DNA of 10,857 nucleotides, taken from contig JAKAYJ010000030.1 in NCBI GenBank assembly GCA_021816385.1, forward strand, positions 1 to 10,857. The letters are read 5' to 3'. The DNA comes from Thermoplasmata archaeon. Its GTDB lineage: Archaea; Thermoplasmatota; Thermoplasmata; Thermoplasmatales; Thermoplasmataceae. This document shows, piece after piece, positions 1 through 6,998 of this stretch; positions within the stretch are counted from its first letter, which is position 1; each line of letters opens with the position of its first letter. A program made the position numbers and the translations under genes. Below the pieces are notes generated by a model, which was not told where the DNA came from, did no database searches, and worked only from the letters and a program-made list of their open reading frames with translations.

Positions 1-498
1 CTCATGAAGAACCTTTATGCCATAAAGACTGAACATTGGGGTCTTACTGCAACAGTGGATGGAAAAGCAGATCTGAAGTATGGACTGAATGTTTCCATTG
101 AGGGAAAGAATGTTCTCGTGGTAGATGATATTACGGACACAGGACAGAGCATGAAGCTTGCATATGATTATATTAAAACGCTCAAGCCAAAGTCCATAAA
201 GACCTCTACGATGCTTCATATCGGCCACTCCTCCTTTGTTCCAGACTACTATGCCCAGTTTGTTACCGATAAAGAATGGACATGGTTCATCTTCCCGTGG
301 AACGTTTATGAGGATATCACGAATCTATCATCCAAGATAGAAATGAAATCAAATTCAGTGGATGAGATTGAGAAGAAGCTGAAGGAGAGTTTCGATCTCT
401 CGGTGAAAAAGAATGTTCTGGAAAAGGTTCTGATGCAGATGGTACATATGGGAAAGGCAGAATTGAGTGATGGAAAATATACTTACATTCAGGCCTGA
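1..498 (+). CDS. Purine (hypoxanthine/xanthine-type) phosphoribosyltransferase, 5' end cut by window edge
   Basis: This is the C-terminal 165 residues of a type I phosphoribosyltransferase, which joins a nucleobase to PRPP in purine salvage in the cytoplasm. The PRPP-binding loop is intact (VLVVDDITDTGQSM, residues 37-50 counting the Met at base 4 as 1). It is followed by a segment ending in WFIFPWNVYED, typical of the archaeal/COG2236 hypoxanthine-guanine group. The Met at base 4 is probably not the true start: the frame is open to base 1, and the family has about 60 more residues carrying the first strand and the substrate pocket. The last ~45 residues (from about 118) form a helical, charged tail ending in a beta-hairpin-like GKAELSDGKYTYIQA, which looks like a small winged-helix appendage (inference). 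The exact base specificity cannot be read. It overlaps the convergent carbamate kinase gene by 10 bases. Confidence 0.85.
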   Translation, partial: LMKNLYAIKTEHWGLTATVDGKADLKYGLNVSIEGKNVLVVDDITDTGQSMKLAYDYIKTLKPKSIKTSTMLHIGHSSFVPDYYAQFVTDKEWTWFIFPWNVYEDITNLSSKIEMKSNSVDEIEKKLKESFDLSVKKNVLEKVLMQMVHMGKAELSDGKYTYIQA

Positions 499-500
499 AT
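487..500. repeat. 14-base perfect palindrome containing two convergent stop codons
   Basis: The sequence attcaggcctgaat equals its own reverse complement. Read on either strand it encodes Ile-Gln-Ala-stop, so the phosphoribosyltransferase (plus) and carbamate kinase (minus) end with the same three residues and share the site. As RNA it could fold only into a loopless or very short hairpin. A role in termination is possible but not shown. Confidence 0.9.
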
Positions 501-1418
501 AATTGTACCGGATAAACCTTCGATCACATTATTTGCATCCTTAAGTGAGCCTATCCTTGCAACTTTTCCTCCCCGTTCAACAAAACTCATTGCTGCAAGA
601 ACCTTTGGTCCCATGCTACCCTTTGAGAATTGTCCCTTATCATAGTATTCCCTTATCTCTTTTAATTTAACTTTACCAAGTGCTCTTTGAGTGCTTTTAC
701 CGAAATCTATGAATGCATTCTTCACGTCTGTAAGTATCACGAATTCCTCTGCTTCAAGCATGTGTGCCAGTACATAGGAAGCCAGATCCTTGTCAATAAC
801 TGCATCCACTCCACTGTAATAATTGCCTTTTTTTATTACTGGAATACCGCCCCCACCGGTGCATATTGGCAGGAATCCTGCGTTCAGGGAGCTCATTATT
901 GCATTCTTTTCAAGTATATCAAGAGGCATTGGGGAGGGGACACATCTTCTCCATCCCTTCTCAGTTTTCATGAACTCCCAGTCTGTACTGCTTTTAAGAT
1001 CATTGTATTCCTGCTCTGAATAAACTCTTCCAACAGGTTTTGTTGGATTTTTGAAAGCCTGATCACCCTCATTAACGATTGTTCTTGTAAGTATATTGAT
1101 TGCTTCCTTTCCTATTCCAGATACTGATCTTACCTGCTCATATGCTTCGATCAAAATCTCCCCGATCAGACCTTGAGACATTGCTCCAAGTGCGTGCATT
1201 GGCATTGGGGGAGGCAATTCGTTTGAATTTTGATTCCTCAGTATTAGGTCTCCTACCTGAGGCCCGTTACCGTGAGTTATAATGACGTCTTCCTTTACGA
1301 TTATATCAGACAATGATTCAAAGGCGTTTACGGCTCTCTTTACCTGTGTTTCATAATCCCTGGAATCACCACTTTCCATCAGGGCATTTCCTCCAAGTGC
1401 GATTACAATTTTGCTCAT
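489..1418 (-). CDS. arcC: Carbamate kinase
   Basis: Carbamate kinase interconverts ATP plus carbamate and ADP plus carbamoyl phosphate. In archaea it serves fermentative ATP formation or carbamoyl-phosphate supply. The 309-residue length is the usual family size. Amino-acid-kinase motifs are all present: ALGGNAL (7-13), HGNGPQVG (49-56), the glycine-rich TGGGGIPV (187-194), DAVIDKD (205-211) and SKGSMGPKV (265-273). The frame extends upstream to an ATG at 1448, but a TATA box (1449-1456, minus strand) abuts that codon, so transcription must begin downstream of it. The ATG at 1418 also gives the family N-terminus MSKIVIALGGNAL. No arginine deiminase, agmatine or ornithine carbamoyltransferase gene is beside it, so the pathway it serves cannot be read here. 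It is transcribed alone, divergent from the DUF302 gene. Confidence 0.95.
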   Translation of the reverse strand: MSKIVIALGGNALMESGDSRDYETQVKRAVNAFESLSDIIVKEDVIITHGNGPQVGDLILRNQNSNELPPPMPMHALGAMSQGLIGEILIEAYEQVRSVSGIGKEAINILTRTIVNEGDQAFKNPTKPVGRVYSEQEYNDLKSSTDWEFMKTEKGWRRCVPSPMPLDILEKNAIMSSLNAGFLPICTGGGGIPVIKKGNYYSGVDAVIDKDLASYVLAHMLEAEEFVILTDVKNAFIDFGKSTQRALGKVKLKEIREYYDKGQFSKGSMGPKVLAAMSFVERGGKVARIGSLKDANNVIEGLSGTIIQA

Positions 1419-1448
1419 TAGATCACGGAAAACATAGATTTGTTGCAT

Positions 1449-1456
1449 CTATATAA
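1449..1456 (-). promoter_or_regulatory. TATA box of arcC
   Basis: TTATATAG on the minus strand lies 31-38 bases before the ATG at 1418, which predicts a leader of roughly ten bases or less. It excludes the upstream in-frame ATG at 1448 as the start. Confidence 0.6.
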
Positions 1457-1517
1457 GAGAAAGCTCGGTTTTTAAATGCTGGCTTATGAAGTTGCGGAAT
1501 TAAAGACTGTGAGAGGA

Positions 1518-1526
1518 CTTTTAAAT
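1518..1526 (+). promoter_or_regulatory. TATA box of the DUF302 gene
   Basis: CTTTTAAAT lies 20-28 bases before the ATG at 1546, so the mRNA is probably leaderless. An in-frame GTG at 1531 is only five bases past the box and is therefore an unlikely start. Confidence 0.55.
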
Positions 1527-1545
1527 CATCGTGCTATTTTACATT

Positions 1546-1932
1546 ATGAATATAGAAATTCGAATGAAGAGCAAAAAGAGCTTTGAGGAGGTGTGCTCAG
1601 AGGTTTCAAAAAAGGTAGGTGAAGTAGGTTTCGGAGTACTGGCTGAGATAAAGACGAGTGATGTTTTGAAATCAAAGGGATATGAGTATTCCCCCCTCAG
1701 GACTTACGAGATATGTAACCCTGGATATGCGTCAAAAATATTGAATACTGACGTCAGGTTTGAGTCACTGCTTCCCTGCAGAATTGTGATAAAGGGAACA
1801 AAAGATGGGAGTGAGGTTATAGGACTTCTGCCTGAAGCCATGGCTGGACTGGTTGGAAACAGAAATGTGGAAGATACAGTGCTGAAGGTTCAGGAAGTAA
1901 TTAAAAAAATTGTTGCTGACCTCGCCCGATAA
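1546..1932 (+). CDS. DUF302 family protein
   Basis: A 128-residue protein with the DUF302 pattern: an N-terminal strand, then a helix with KSFEEVCSEVSKKVGEVGFGVLAEI (about 9-33), the Cys-Asn-Pro motif in EICNPGYASKIL (about 56-67), and the LLPCRIVI strand (about 76-83). DUF302 domains are small alpha/beta proteins of unknown biochemical role, found alone or fused to other domains; the CNP and LPC cysteines are characteristic. No signal peptide or membrane segment is visible, so it is probably cytoplasmic. The start at 1546 rather than the GTG at 1531 follows from TATA spacing and gives the typical family N-terminus. It has its own promoter, is divergent from arcC, and ends 81 bases before the mqnD-like gene, which has a separate promoter. 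The family assignment is solid; no function can be claimed. Confidence 0.88.
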   Translation: MNIEIRMKSKKSFEEVCSEVSKKVGEVGFGVLAEIKTSDVLKSKGYEYSPLRTYEICNPGYASKILNTDVRFESLLPCRIVIKGTKDGSEVIGLLPEAMAGLVGNRNVEDTVLKVQEVIKKIVADLAR

Positions 1933-1942
1933 ATTATTTCAA

Positions 1943-1975
1943 ATGAATATTTCTCATGAATAATTGATGAATATT
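1943..1975 (+). repeat. Three phased copies of an ATGAATAWT element upstream of the mqnD-like promoter
   Basis: Copies start at 1943 (atgaatatt), 1956 (atgaataat) and 1967 (atgaatatt), spaced 13 and 11 bases, close to one helical turn each. They end 10 bases before the TATA box at 1986. The layout suits activator or repressor binding sites, but the elements are short and AT-rich, so chance cannot be excluded. Confidence 0.4.
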
Positions 1976-1985
1976 CTGCGAACCT

Positions 1986-1993
1986 CTTTTATG
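1986..1993 (+). promoter_or_regulatory. TATA box of the mqnD-like gene
   Basis: The TTTTATG core lies 21-27 bases before the ATG at 2014. The spacing implies a leaderless mRNA and matches that of the DUF302 gene. No Shine-Dalgarno sequence precedes the ATG. Confidence 0.5.
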
Positions 1994-2013
1994 TCATCAA
2001 GAAATACCTGATC

Positions 2014-2829
2014 ATGAAGTTAACAGTAGCACACACGCCAGACCCGGATGACGCATTCATGTTTTATGCAATGATCACTGGAAAAATTAAGACCAGTATG
2101 GAGTATGAACAGATAATAAAGGATATTGAAACACTGAATCATGAAGCTGAAACAGGGATGTATGATGTAACGGCAATATCTGCAAATGAGTATGCAGATG
2201 TAAATGAAACATATGCTCTCACAAGATCAGGAGCAAGTTTTGGACTCACCTATGGACCACTGGTTGTCGGTAAGAGTGAGGTAGATTTCAAGAAGGCGAT
2301 TATAGGATCACCAGGACTTGGAACATCTTCGCACCTCCTATTCAGGATGTTTGTGGAGAAGGACGCAGACCTTAGGCCAATGAGATTTGACCTCATACCT
2401 GATTCAATCATGAAGGGAGATATACAGGCAGGAATAATAATTCACGATGAACAGCTTACTTACCAGAATAAGGGCCTGATAAAACTTGCAGCGATCTATG
2501 ATAAATGGAAGGAATACGCAGGTGACCTTCCGGTTCCACTTGGATTTAATGCAATAAGGAAATCCCTTGGAAAAGAAGTGATTGCCAATTACATTAAAGA
2601 TTTTGAGAACTCTATAAAATATGCACAGCAGCATGTGGAAGAGGCAGCAACTTATGCAATGAAATACGCGAGATACAAGGACCTTGAGCTGGAGACAAAA
2701 TTCATCCAGATGTATGTTAACGATCTTTCAATAGACTTTGGAGAAAAGGGAAGGAAAGCCCTAAAAATGTATTATGATCGGGCTTTCAAGATGGGGTTGT
2801 TGCCAGAGTTCAAGATGGAAATAGTGTAA
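2014..2829 (+). CDS. MqnD-like protein (1,4-dihydroxy-6-naphthoate synthase family)
   Basis: A 271-residue member of the MqnA/MqnD (VitK2_biosynth) family, periplasmic-binding-protein fold but without a signal peptide, hence cytoplasmic. MqnD converts cyclic dehypoxanthine futalosine to 1,4-dihydroxy-6-naphthoate in the futalosine route to menaquinone. Family signatures are TPDPDDAFMFYAMITGKI (8-25), DIETLNHEAETGMYDVTAIS (37-56), SGASFGLTYGPLVVG (72-86), GSPGLGTSSHLL (98-109) and AGIIIHDEQLTYQNKGL (139-155), where His144 fits the catalytic histidine of characterised MqnD. The PVPLGFNAIRK segment is MqnD-like rather than MqnA-like. The length is normal. Thermoplasmatales make menaquinone-type quinones, which fits. 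No other mqn gene lies in the window, so an assigned step in that pathway is inferred from family only. The start at 2014 is supported by the TATA box about 24 bases upstream. Confidence 0.82.
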   Translation: MKLTVAHTPDPDDAFMFYAMITGKIKTSMEYEQIIKDIETLNHEAETGMYDVTAISANEYADVNETYALTRSGASFGLTYGPLVVGKSEVDFKKAIIGSPGLGTSSHLLFRMFVEKDADLRPMRFDLIPDSIMKGDIQAGIIIHDEQLTYQNKGLIKLAAIYDKWKEYAGDLPVPLGFNAIRKSLGKEVIANYIKDFENSIKYAQQHVEEAATYAMKYARYKDLELETKFIQMYVNDLSIDFGEKGRKALKMYYDRAFKMGLLPEFKMEIV

Positions 2830-2940
2830 AAATTTCCTTCGTTATTAAGCCTTCCATCAAATTCCAGACCTATTTGCTCTGATGATATCACCTTCTAGAA
2901 TATTGCATATTTTTCTACGATACTCATGCATGTGAACTTA

Positions 2941-3825
2941 TCACTTGATAGCAAAACTCTCATTACTCCATATAAAAGTAAAATTATCCCATGTCATTTT
3001 TATCTGCGTAAAAATTAAGTAGTTATTTAATTCATCTAAATCTTTGGAATTTAAGGTATTTATGATAACTGTTTGATTGCACTGTATCGTAAAATTTTCA
3101 TATGATATTCTTGAAACTTTTTTATCACTCATGTTGTAATAAGAAGTTGATATGATTACATGAGCGATAGAATGCTTAGAATCCCCAATACAGAAAGCTT
3201 TTTCTGAAACGTTACCATGTCTAGATTTATTTACTAAGTCAAGACCCTCCACGTGAATTATATAATTATTCATTTCAACACTTTTTGCAGATAGTTCTGT
3301 GTTATTGATTCCCCTCAATCCTAAGTAAGGAACTATAGCATAATTTCCAGGTATTGCCGGTTCGAATATTGGTTTTGTTGTTTGGTTTCCCTGATATTGG
3401 ATGATTGTTCCGTTCCAGTTCACGGATATGAAAGTTTCTTTATTGGCTTTTATGGTTTTAACCGGTATGGTTGTGTATAATGCCGTTGCACCATTAGTCT
3501 GCCTGTAATTTGATGTACAGTTTATAGCCTTTGTGAACACGTTATTATCATAACAATTAATGTTGTTGAATACAGTTGATTGGTTTCCGATGTAATAAAG
3601 TTGTAGCCACGGGTTTGAATAAACTGATGTTTCAAAACTTGCTCCATTGAATGGTTCAATTGATATGGTGATATTGGTACCCTGATCAGGTTTTGTGTAA
3701 TTTGATTGTGCAGCAAAATAACAGTTATAGTAGGGTTTTATTGATGATTTATATGCGTAAACTCCAGAAGTAGTAAAGATTGCAATTATGAGTATAATTA
3801 TAAGTATCCTAAACTCTTTTTTCAC
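2941..3825 (-). CDS. Secreted, sequon-rich hypothetical protein
   Basis: I do not recognise a family. The 294-residue protein starts with a clear signal peptide or anchor: MKKEFR, then a hydrophobic run (about 7-20) and VYA at 22-24, a plausible cleavage site. The rest is hydrophilic, rich in Asn, Thr, Ser and Tyr, with 14 N-X-S/T sequons (e.g. NYT, NIT, NCT, NQT, NFT, NES) and five cysteines. It has no second membrane span and so is probably exposed outside the cell or held by its N-terminus. This suits a heavily N-glycosylated surface protein of a wall-less acidophile (inference). The start is a GTG; an ATG a few bases upstream (3833-3835) is in another frame and quickly stops. A TATA box 21-29 bases before the GTG supports a leaderless start. 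The gene is markedly AT-rich compared with its neighbours and stands alone, hinting at a lineage-specific or acquired gene. Confidence 0.65.
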   Translation of the reverse strand: MKKEFRILIIILIIAIFTTSGVYAYKSSIKPYYNCYFAAQSNYTKPDQGTNITISIEPFNGASFETSVYSNPWLQLYYIGNQSTVFNNINCYDNNVFTKAINCTSNYRQTNGATALYTTIPVKTIKANKETFISVNWNGTIIQYQGNQTTKPIFEPAIPGNYAIVPYLGLRGINNTELSAKSVEMNNYIIHVEGLDLVNKSRHGNVSEKAFCIGDSKHSIAHVIISTSYYNMSDKKVSRISYENFTIQCNQTVIINTLNSKDLDELNNYLIFTQIKMTWDNFTFIWSNESFAIK

Positions 3826-3845
3826 TTTTTATCATCCTGAAGTTT

Positions 3846-3854
3846 TATTTATAA
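3846..3854 (-). promoter_or_regulatory. TATA box of the secreted-protein gene
   Basis: TTATAAATA on the minus strand lies 21-29 bases before the GTG at 3825, the leaderless spacing seen for other genes here. It supports choosing the GTG start. Confidence 0.5.
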
Positions 3855-4452
3855 TTTTATGAAGCTGTTGAATCATAGTTTTAGCCTCCTCCCATTTTAA
3901 CACAAGAGCATGAGTAGTAACCTATTTAACCAAATGTACCAGTTCGACTTGTAGATCGATTGGATGCACAATTATCAAAATGTCATTAGTATTTATTTTT
4001 AAACTCGTTTTTAGTATATTGGCTGATGGATATGTTTATTTCCATTACCCGACTATTTTATCTAATTTTGCTCTAATTTACTTTTTTTATCAGGTTTAAG
4101 CTCTTTCGTTGCTTAGATATATCTTTTCTTACAATTATGACTTATCTTCGGAAATTTGGTATTGCTAGATATCTATGAGTAACTAACATATCCATTCATG
4201 GCTGGGTCTATATAGTATTGGAGAAATGAAGAATTCTCATCGTAATGAGCCTTCCAGGATTTTGGCTTCTCCATTCAACTATGAGGCCATGTTGCTATTT
4301 AGTAATAGATTCTTGTTATGGGAGCTAAACAATAATGGACTTTGCAAATTCCTTAATGGAAAAGAGAGAATAATAGAAATTTTATATTTTGACTTAAATA
4401 ACTTGAGTTACTTTCCTTATTAACTAAGATTTCTAATCTGTGTGAGTTAGGT

Positions 4453-4469
4453 AATTTTCAAAGAAAATT
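4453..4469. terminator. Possible stem-loop just past the MFS gene
   Basis: AATTTTC - AAA - GAAAATT is a perfect 7-base inverted repeat with a 3-base loop, 11 bases beyond the exporter's stop codon. The stem is AT-rich and weak. Archaeal termination depends mostly on T-rich tracts, so the terminator role is only a suggestion. Confidence 0.25.
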
Positions 4470-4479
4470 GAGTAGAGAT

Positions 4480-6234
4480 CTAGTTCCTTACCTCTTCTGT
4501 CTTCATTGTTGAAGGGGATGCAGAAGGAGTAGGTGTTGGCGATCCTGTTTCGTTTATGATTTCCTTCTTGGAATCATCATATATGACTTTCCTGCCCCTG
4601 AGTGCTGAAAGTATTGCTCCAATTATGAAGATGAAGAATCCTGCTATAAATGCCATCCTTAAAGATGTCATGAATGATCCTGCAAGTGCAGTTGGGAACC
4701 ATATCTTCCCCTCAAGTGTCAGAATTACTGAATGTGGTATTAAAGCGCTCAACCCTGCAAGTGCAGGTTCTGAAAGGATTGTACCCACCGGGTTATACCC
4801 CAGGAACGCTGAAAACAGTGCTGAGGTTGGGGGCAGCTTGTCAAATATGGGTATGAGAACAGGTGCACCGGACGTTGCAAGTGCGGGACCGAAAGAGCCC
4901 GGTATGAGTCTTGTTAAATATACCAGGACTATCGTGAAGAATATTCCCATGCTTGCGGTCTGCCCTGTGTTCTGCAAAGTTGCCCTCATTCCAGAAGCAA
5001 CACCTCTTAGCTGTGGTTTTACTGAATTCATCACTGCCGTTATGTTAGGAGCTGCGAACATTCCCATTCCTGATCCCATCATGAACAGCATTAAGGCAAA
5101 TGGAACGTATGCAAAATTGTATGGCAGAGTTGCCAGCAACAGGAATGCAACTGCACTGATCAGCAATCCTACAGTGGATATGAGTCTTGCCCCTATCTTA
5201 TCAGATAATGCGCCACTTACAGGACCAAACACCACAAATCCCAGCATCATAGGAATTGTATAGATTCCGGCCCAGAATGGTACAGAACTGTAACTGTATC
5301 CATGAAGTGGAAGCCATATTCCCTGAAGAAGGATGATTATCATGAACATCAGTCCACCCATACCCATTGACTGTAGCATGCTTGCAAAACTCCCGGTTGC
5401 AAATGCCCTGTTCCTGAACAGGGAAAGATTGAACATTGGCTGTTCAACTGCCCTCTCTATGAATATGAATGCAACAACCATTATGACTCCAATAGTCATT
5501 GATGCAACTACATATGGGTTTCCCCATCCCATGCTTGAGTTGTCATATGGCATAAGACCGTAGGTTACACCCAGAAGTATCAGTGTAAGGCCTCCTGCAA
5601 ATGCAATATTTCCTGGAATGTCCAATTTTTGTTTCTCGTGACGTGTCGAAGTTTCCTTAAGCTTGGCATATGACCAGATTGTTCCGATGATACCAACTGG
5701 AACGCTCACCAGAAATACATCTCTCCAGTATATTGTTGCCAGTATTCCTCCCAGTATTAAACCAATAAGGGAACCTGCAAGTGCTGCTATCTGGTTGAGA
5801 CCCATAGCCTTGCCTCTTTCATTTGCCGGGAAACTGTCTGTTATGATTGCTGCAGAGTTTGCAAAAAGGAATGAAGCTCCTACTGCCTGGACCATCCTGA
5901 ACAGGATTAATTCAAGTCCTGCCGTATCTCCTGTTCCCGGAGTAAGATATAGTAATATTGAACCTACTGTAAAAATCAGAAACCCAAGGTTGAATAGCCT
6001 TACCCTTCCAAATATATCGGATAATCTTCCAAATGTCACAAGAAGAACTGCAGTTACCATCATGTAACCCATCAGGATCCATAGAAGATATTGGAACGAA
6101 GAGCCAAGGAAGGGGTTCAGATGTATACCTTTGAAGATAGCTGGTAATGATATCAACACTATGGTGCTGTTGATTGATGCCATCAGGACACCCAGTGTAG
6201 TATTGGATAATGCGACCCATTTATACTGAACCAT
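4480..6234 (-). CDS. MFS exporter, DHA2 (14-helix, EmrB/QacA-like) family
   Basis: A 584-residue cytoplasmic-membrane protein made almost wholly of hydrophobic helices; its length and pattern fit 14 membrane spans. DHA2 signatures are visible. Helix 1 carries [14 protein letters not shown] (20-33, the 'D-TIVNVALP' position). MFS motif A is [12 protein letters not shown] (69-80), and motif A is echoed in [15 protein letters not shown] at the second half. A motif-C-like [17 protein letters not shown] is followed by [16 protein letters not shown]. Such proteins export drugs, dyes or metabolites in exchange for protons; the substrate here is unknown. A long loop between late helices (from about [14 protein letters not shown] to LEGKIWFP) and a Pro/Ser/Thr-rich cytoplasmic tail ([15 protein letters not shown]) are distinctive. 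The ATG at 6234 is preceded by a TATA box (6263-6270). A palindrome overlapping that promoter suggests repressor control. It is divergent from the pilin-like gene. Confidence 0.9.
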   Translation of the reverse strand: MVQYKWVALSNTTLGVLMASINSTIVLISLPAIFKGIHLNPFLGSSFQYLLWILMGYMMVTAVLLVTFGRLSDIFGRVRLFNLGFLIFTVGSILLYLTPGTGDTAGLELILFRMVQAVGASFLFANSAAIITDSFPANERGKAMGLNQIAALAGSLIGLILGGILATIYWRDVFLVSVPVGIIGTIWSYAKLKETSTRHEKQKLDIPGNIAFAGGLTLILLGVTYGLMPYDNSSMGWGNPYVVASMTIGVIMVVAFIFIERAVEQPMFNLSLFRNRAFATGSFASMLQSMGMGGLMFMIIILLQGIWLPLHGYSYSSVPFWAGIYTIPMMLGFVVFGPVSGALSDKIGARLISTVGLLISAVAFLLLATLPYNFAYVPFALMLFMMGSGMGMFAAPNITAVMNSVKPQLRGVASGMRATLQNTGQTASMGIFFTIVLVYLTRLIPGSFGPALATSGAPVLIPIFDKLPPTSALFSAFLGYNPVGTILSEPALAGLSALIPHSVILTLEGKIWFPTALAGSFMTSLRMAFIAGFFIFIIGAILSALRGRKVIYDDSKKEIINETGSPTPTPSASPSTMKTEEVRN

Positions 6235-6262
6235 CTTTAATCATGCGCATATTTCAGGGTTG

Positions 6263-6270
6263 TATAAATA
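6263..6270 (-). promoter_or_regulatory. TATA box of the MFS exporter
   Basis: TATTTATA on the minus strand lies 29-36 bases before the ATG at 6234, predicting a leader of only a few bases. Confidence 0.6.
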
Positions 6271-6293
6271 CTTAATTCATAATTGATTAAGTA
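6269..6293. promoter_or_regulatory. Candidate operator: 8+8 inverted repeat over the exporter promoter
   Basis: TACTTAAT (6269-6276) and ATTAAGTA (6286-6293) are exact reverse complements separated by nine bases. The left arm covers the edge of the exporter's TATA box and the position of its TFB-recognition element. A dimeric regulator (MarR-, TetR- or PadR-like) bound there would block the basal factors. It also lies about 20 bases upstream of the TATA box of the divergent gene, so it could affect both. No regulator gene is in the window. Confidence 0.5.
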
Positions 6294-6310
6294 ATGAAAT
6301 ATTAATAACT

Positions 6311-6319
6311 ATTTTATAT
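6311..6319 (+). promoter_or_regulatory. TATA box of the pilin-like gene
   Basis: ATTTTATAT ends 20 bases before the ATG at 6339 and overlaps the alternative in-frame ATG at 6318. That upstream codon would lie before the transcription start and is therefore unlikely. Confidence 0.5.
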
Positions 6320-6338
6320 GCAAAAGCAATTATGCATC

Positions 6339-6866
6339 ATGTTAGGCAGAAAGGGAGCTATAGTTTTAACCGTAGCGCTTCTCATAATATTTTCTGGAAT
6401 GACCTATGTGACCATATTCAACAGTAAGACAGCCCTGTCAACATCTGGTGGTTATCTTAATGTTACAGCATCACAATCACAAAAGCAGCTTGTGTTTGTA
6501 AAAGAACCGGGCTGCATAGAATTTAACATAACTGTTAAGACTGATGCATCCACAGTGTCCATATTTTCCTTTGGAAATGTTTCGACAGGTTCAGGAAGTT
6601 ATACAAACCTTACGTCTTTCATCAATACATCATCGACGTATAACGGCCTGGTCGTAAATTCAACAGACAGATACAACTATGTGACCGTGACTAACTTTAA
6701 GAATGATACTATAATAAACCTGAAAATGATGGTTTCATCATCTGCGTTTGAGAATATGCAGCCATTCAATCCTCAAAACAGTGATACGGTGTATCCTGTG
6801 ACGATCCTGGTTATAGGCTCGAACGATGGGGCTGATGGAACCGGGTTCGGACTGGTTAAACTGTGA
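6339..6866 (+). CDS. Small surface protein with type IV prepilin-like N-terminus
   Basis: No named family is recognised. With the start at 6339 the protein has 175 residues. It begins MLGRKGAIVLTVALLIIFSG: basic residues, then Lys-Gly followed by Ala-Ile and a charge-free hydrophobic helix to about residue 26. This fits the archaeal class III (PibD/FlaK-cleaved) prepilin pattern, with cleavage after Gly6. An ordinary N-terminal membrane anchor is the alternative. The remainder is soluble, Ser/Thr/Asn-rich and beta-prone, with seven N-X-S/T sequons (NVT, NIT, NVS, NLT, NTS, NST, NDT) and a single Cys, consistent with an exported, glycosylated protein. The in-frame ATG at 6318 is rejected because the TATA box overlaps it. 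It is divergent from the exporter and shares the palindrome-bearing spacer. No pilus assembly ATPase or prepilin peptidase gene is nearby. Confidence 0.65.
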   Translation: MLGRKGAIVLTVALLIIFSGMTYVTIFNSKTALSTSGGYLNVTASQSQKQLVFVKEPGCIEFNITVKTDASTVSIFSFGNVSTGSGSYTNLTSFINTSSTYNGLVVNSTDRYNYVTVTNFKNDTIINLKMMVSSSAFENMQPFNPQNSDTVYPVTILVIGSNDGADGTGFGLVKL

Positions 6867-6964
6867 GTTGTTCAGATATGTTTTTCAGGAAAAAAAGTAT
6901 GGAAAAAGTGGAAAAACAGGTAAATAGAATGCAAATTTATGTATTTATGTTTGCCGGTATTTTC

Positions 6965-6974
6965 AAAATATTTA
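6965..6974 (+). promoter_or_regulatory. TATA box of the radical SAM gene
   Basis: AAAATATTTA is centred about 42 bases before the ATG at 7011, predicting a short leader of about 15 bases. That leader would include the ribosome binding site at 6999-7006, unlike the leaderless genes elsewhere in the window. Confidence 0.5.
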
Positions 6975-6998
6975 TGAACCATAAGATTTTAACTGACT

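Larger units (their letters stand above)
3826..4479. other. AT-rich region of about 650 bases with no supported gene
   Basis: Both flanking genes are on the minus strand. The stretch is very AT-rich (16 G/C in bases 3841-3900, or 27%, against 25 of 60 in 8041-8100). I see no tRNA, transposase remnant or CRISPR-like array. A 65-codon open frame (4226-4423, plus) resembles nothing I know; the TATA-like tctatatag at 4207-4215 sits only about 10 bases before its ATG, which is too close for a normal start. The region may be a decayed insertion or long regulatory spacer. A short unannotated RNA cannot be excluded. Confidence 0.6.

Noticed and set aside
3930..3990. agttcgact string resembling a tRNA T-loop
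   Set aside because: No acceptor, D or anticodon arms can be drawn around it.
4226..4423. 65-codon plus-strand open frame in the AT-rich spacer
   Set aside because: It resembles no known protein, its upstream TATA-like sequence is too close to the ATG for a normal start, and a frame of this size is expected by chance in about 650 bases.
4556..5263. Long plus-strand open frame of 235 codons opposite the MFS gene, with a second at 5663-6067
   Set aside because: Antisense shadows of a long hydrophobic gene. The minus-strand frame has clear MFS motifs throughout; the plus-strand products show none.
4679..5790. Repeated cctgcaagtgc words within the MFS gene (about 4679, 4756, 5775)
   Set aside because: They encode recurring Ala-Leu-Ala-Gly segments in membrane helices. 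Codon preference explains the similarity, so this is not a DNA repeat family.
1960..6287. Nine-base match ataattgat shared by the mqnD-like spacer (1960-1968) and the exporter spacer (6279-6287)
   Set aside because: Short and wholly AT-rich; it is not in the same position relative to the promoters and is expected by chance.
6880..6900. tttttc-ag-gaaaaa mini-hairpin downstream of the pilin-like gene
   Set aside because: A two-base loop is not feasible and the stem is nearly all A-T. There is no following T tract to support a terminator.
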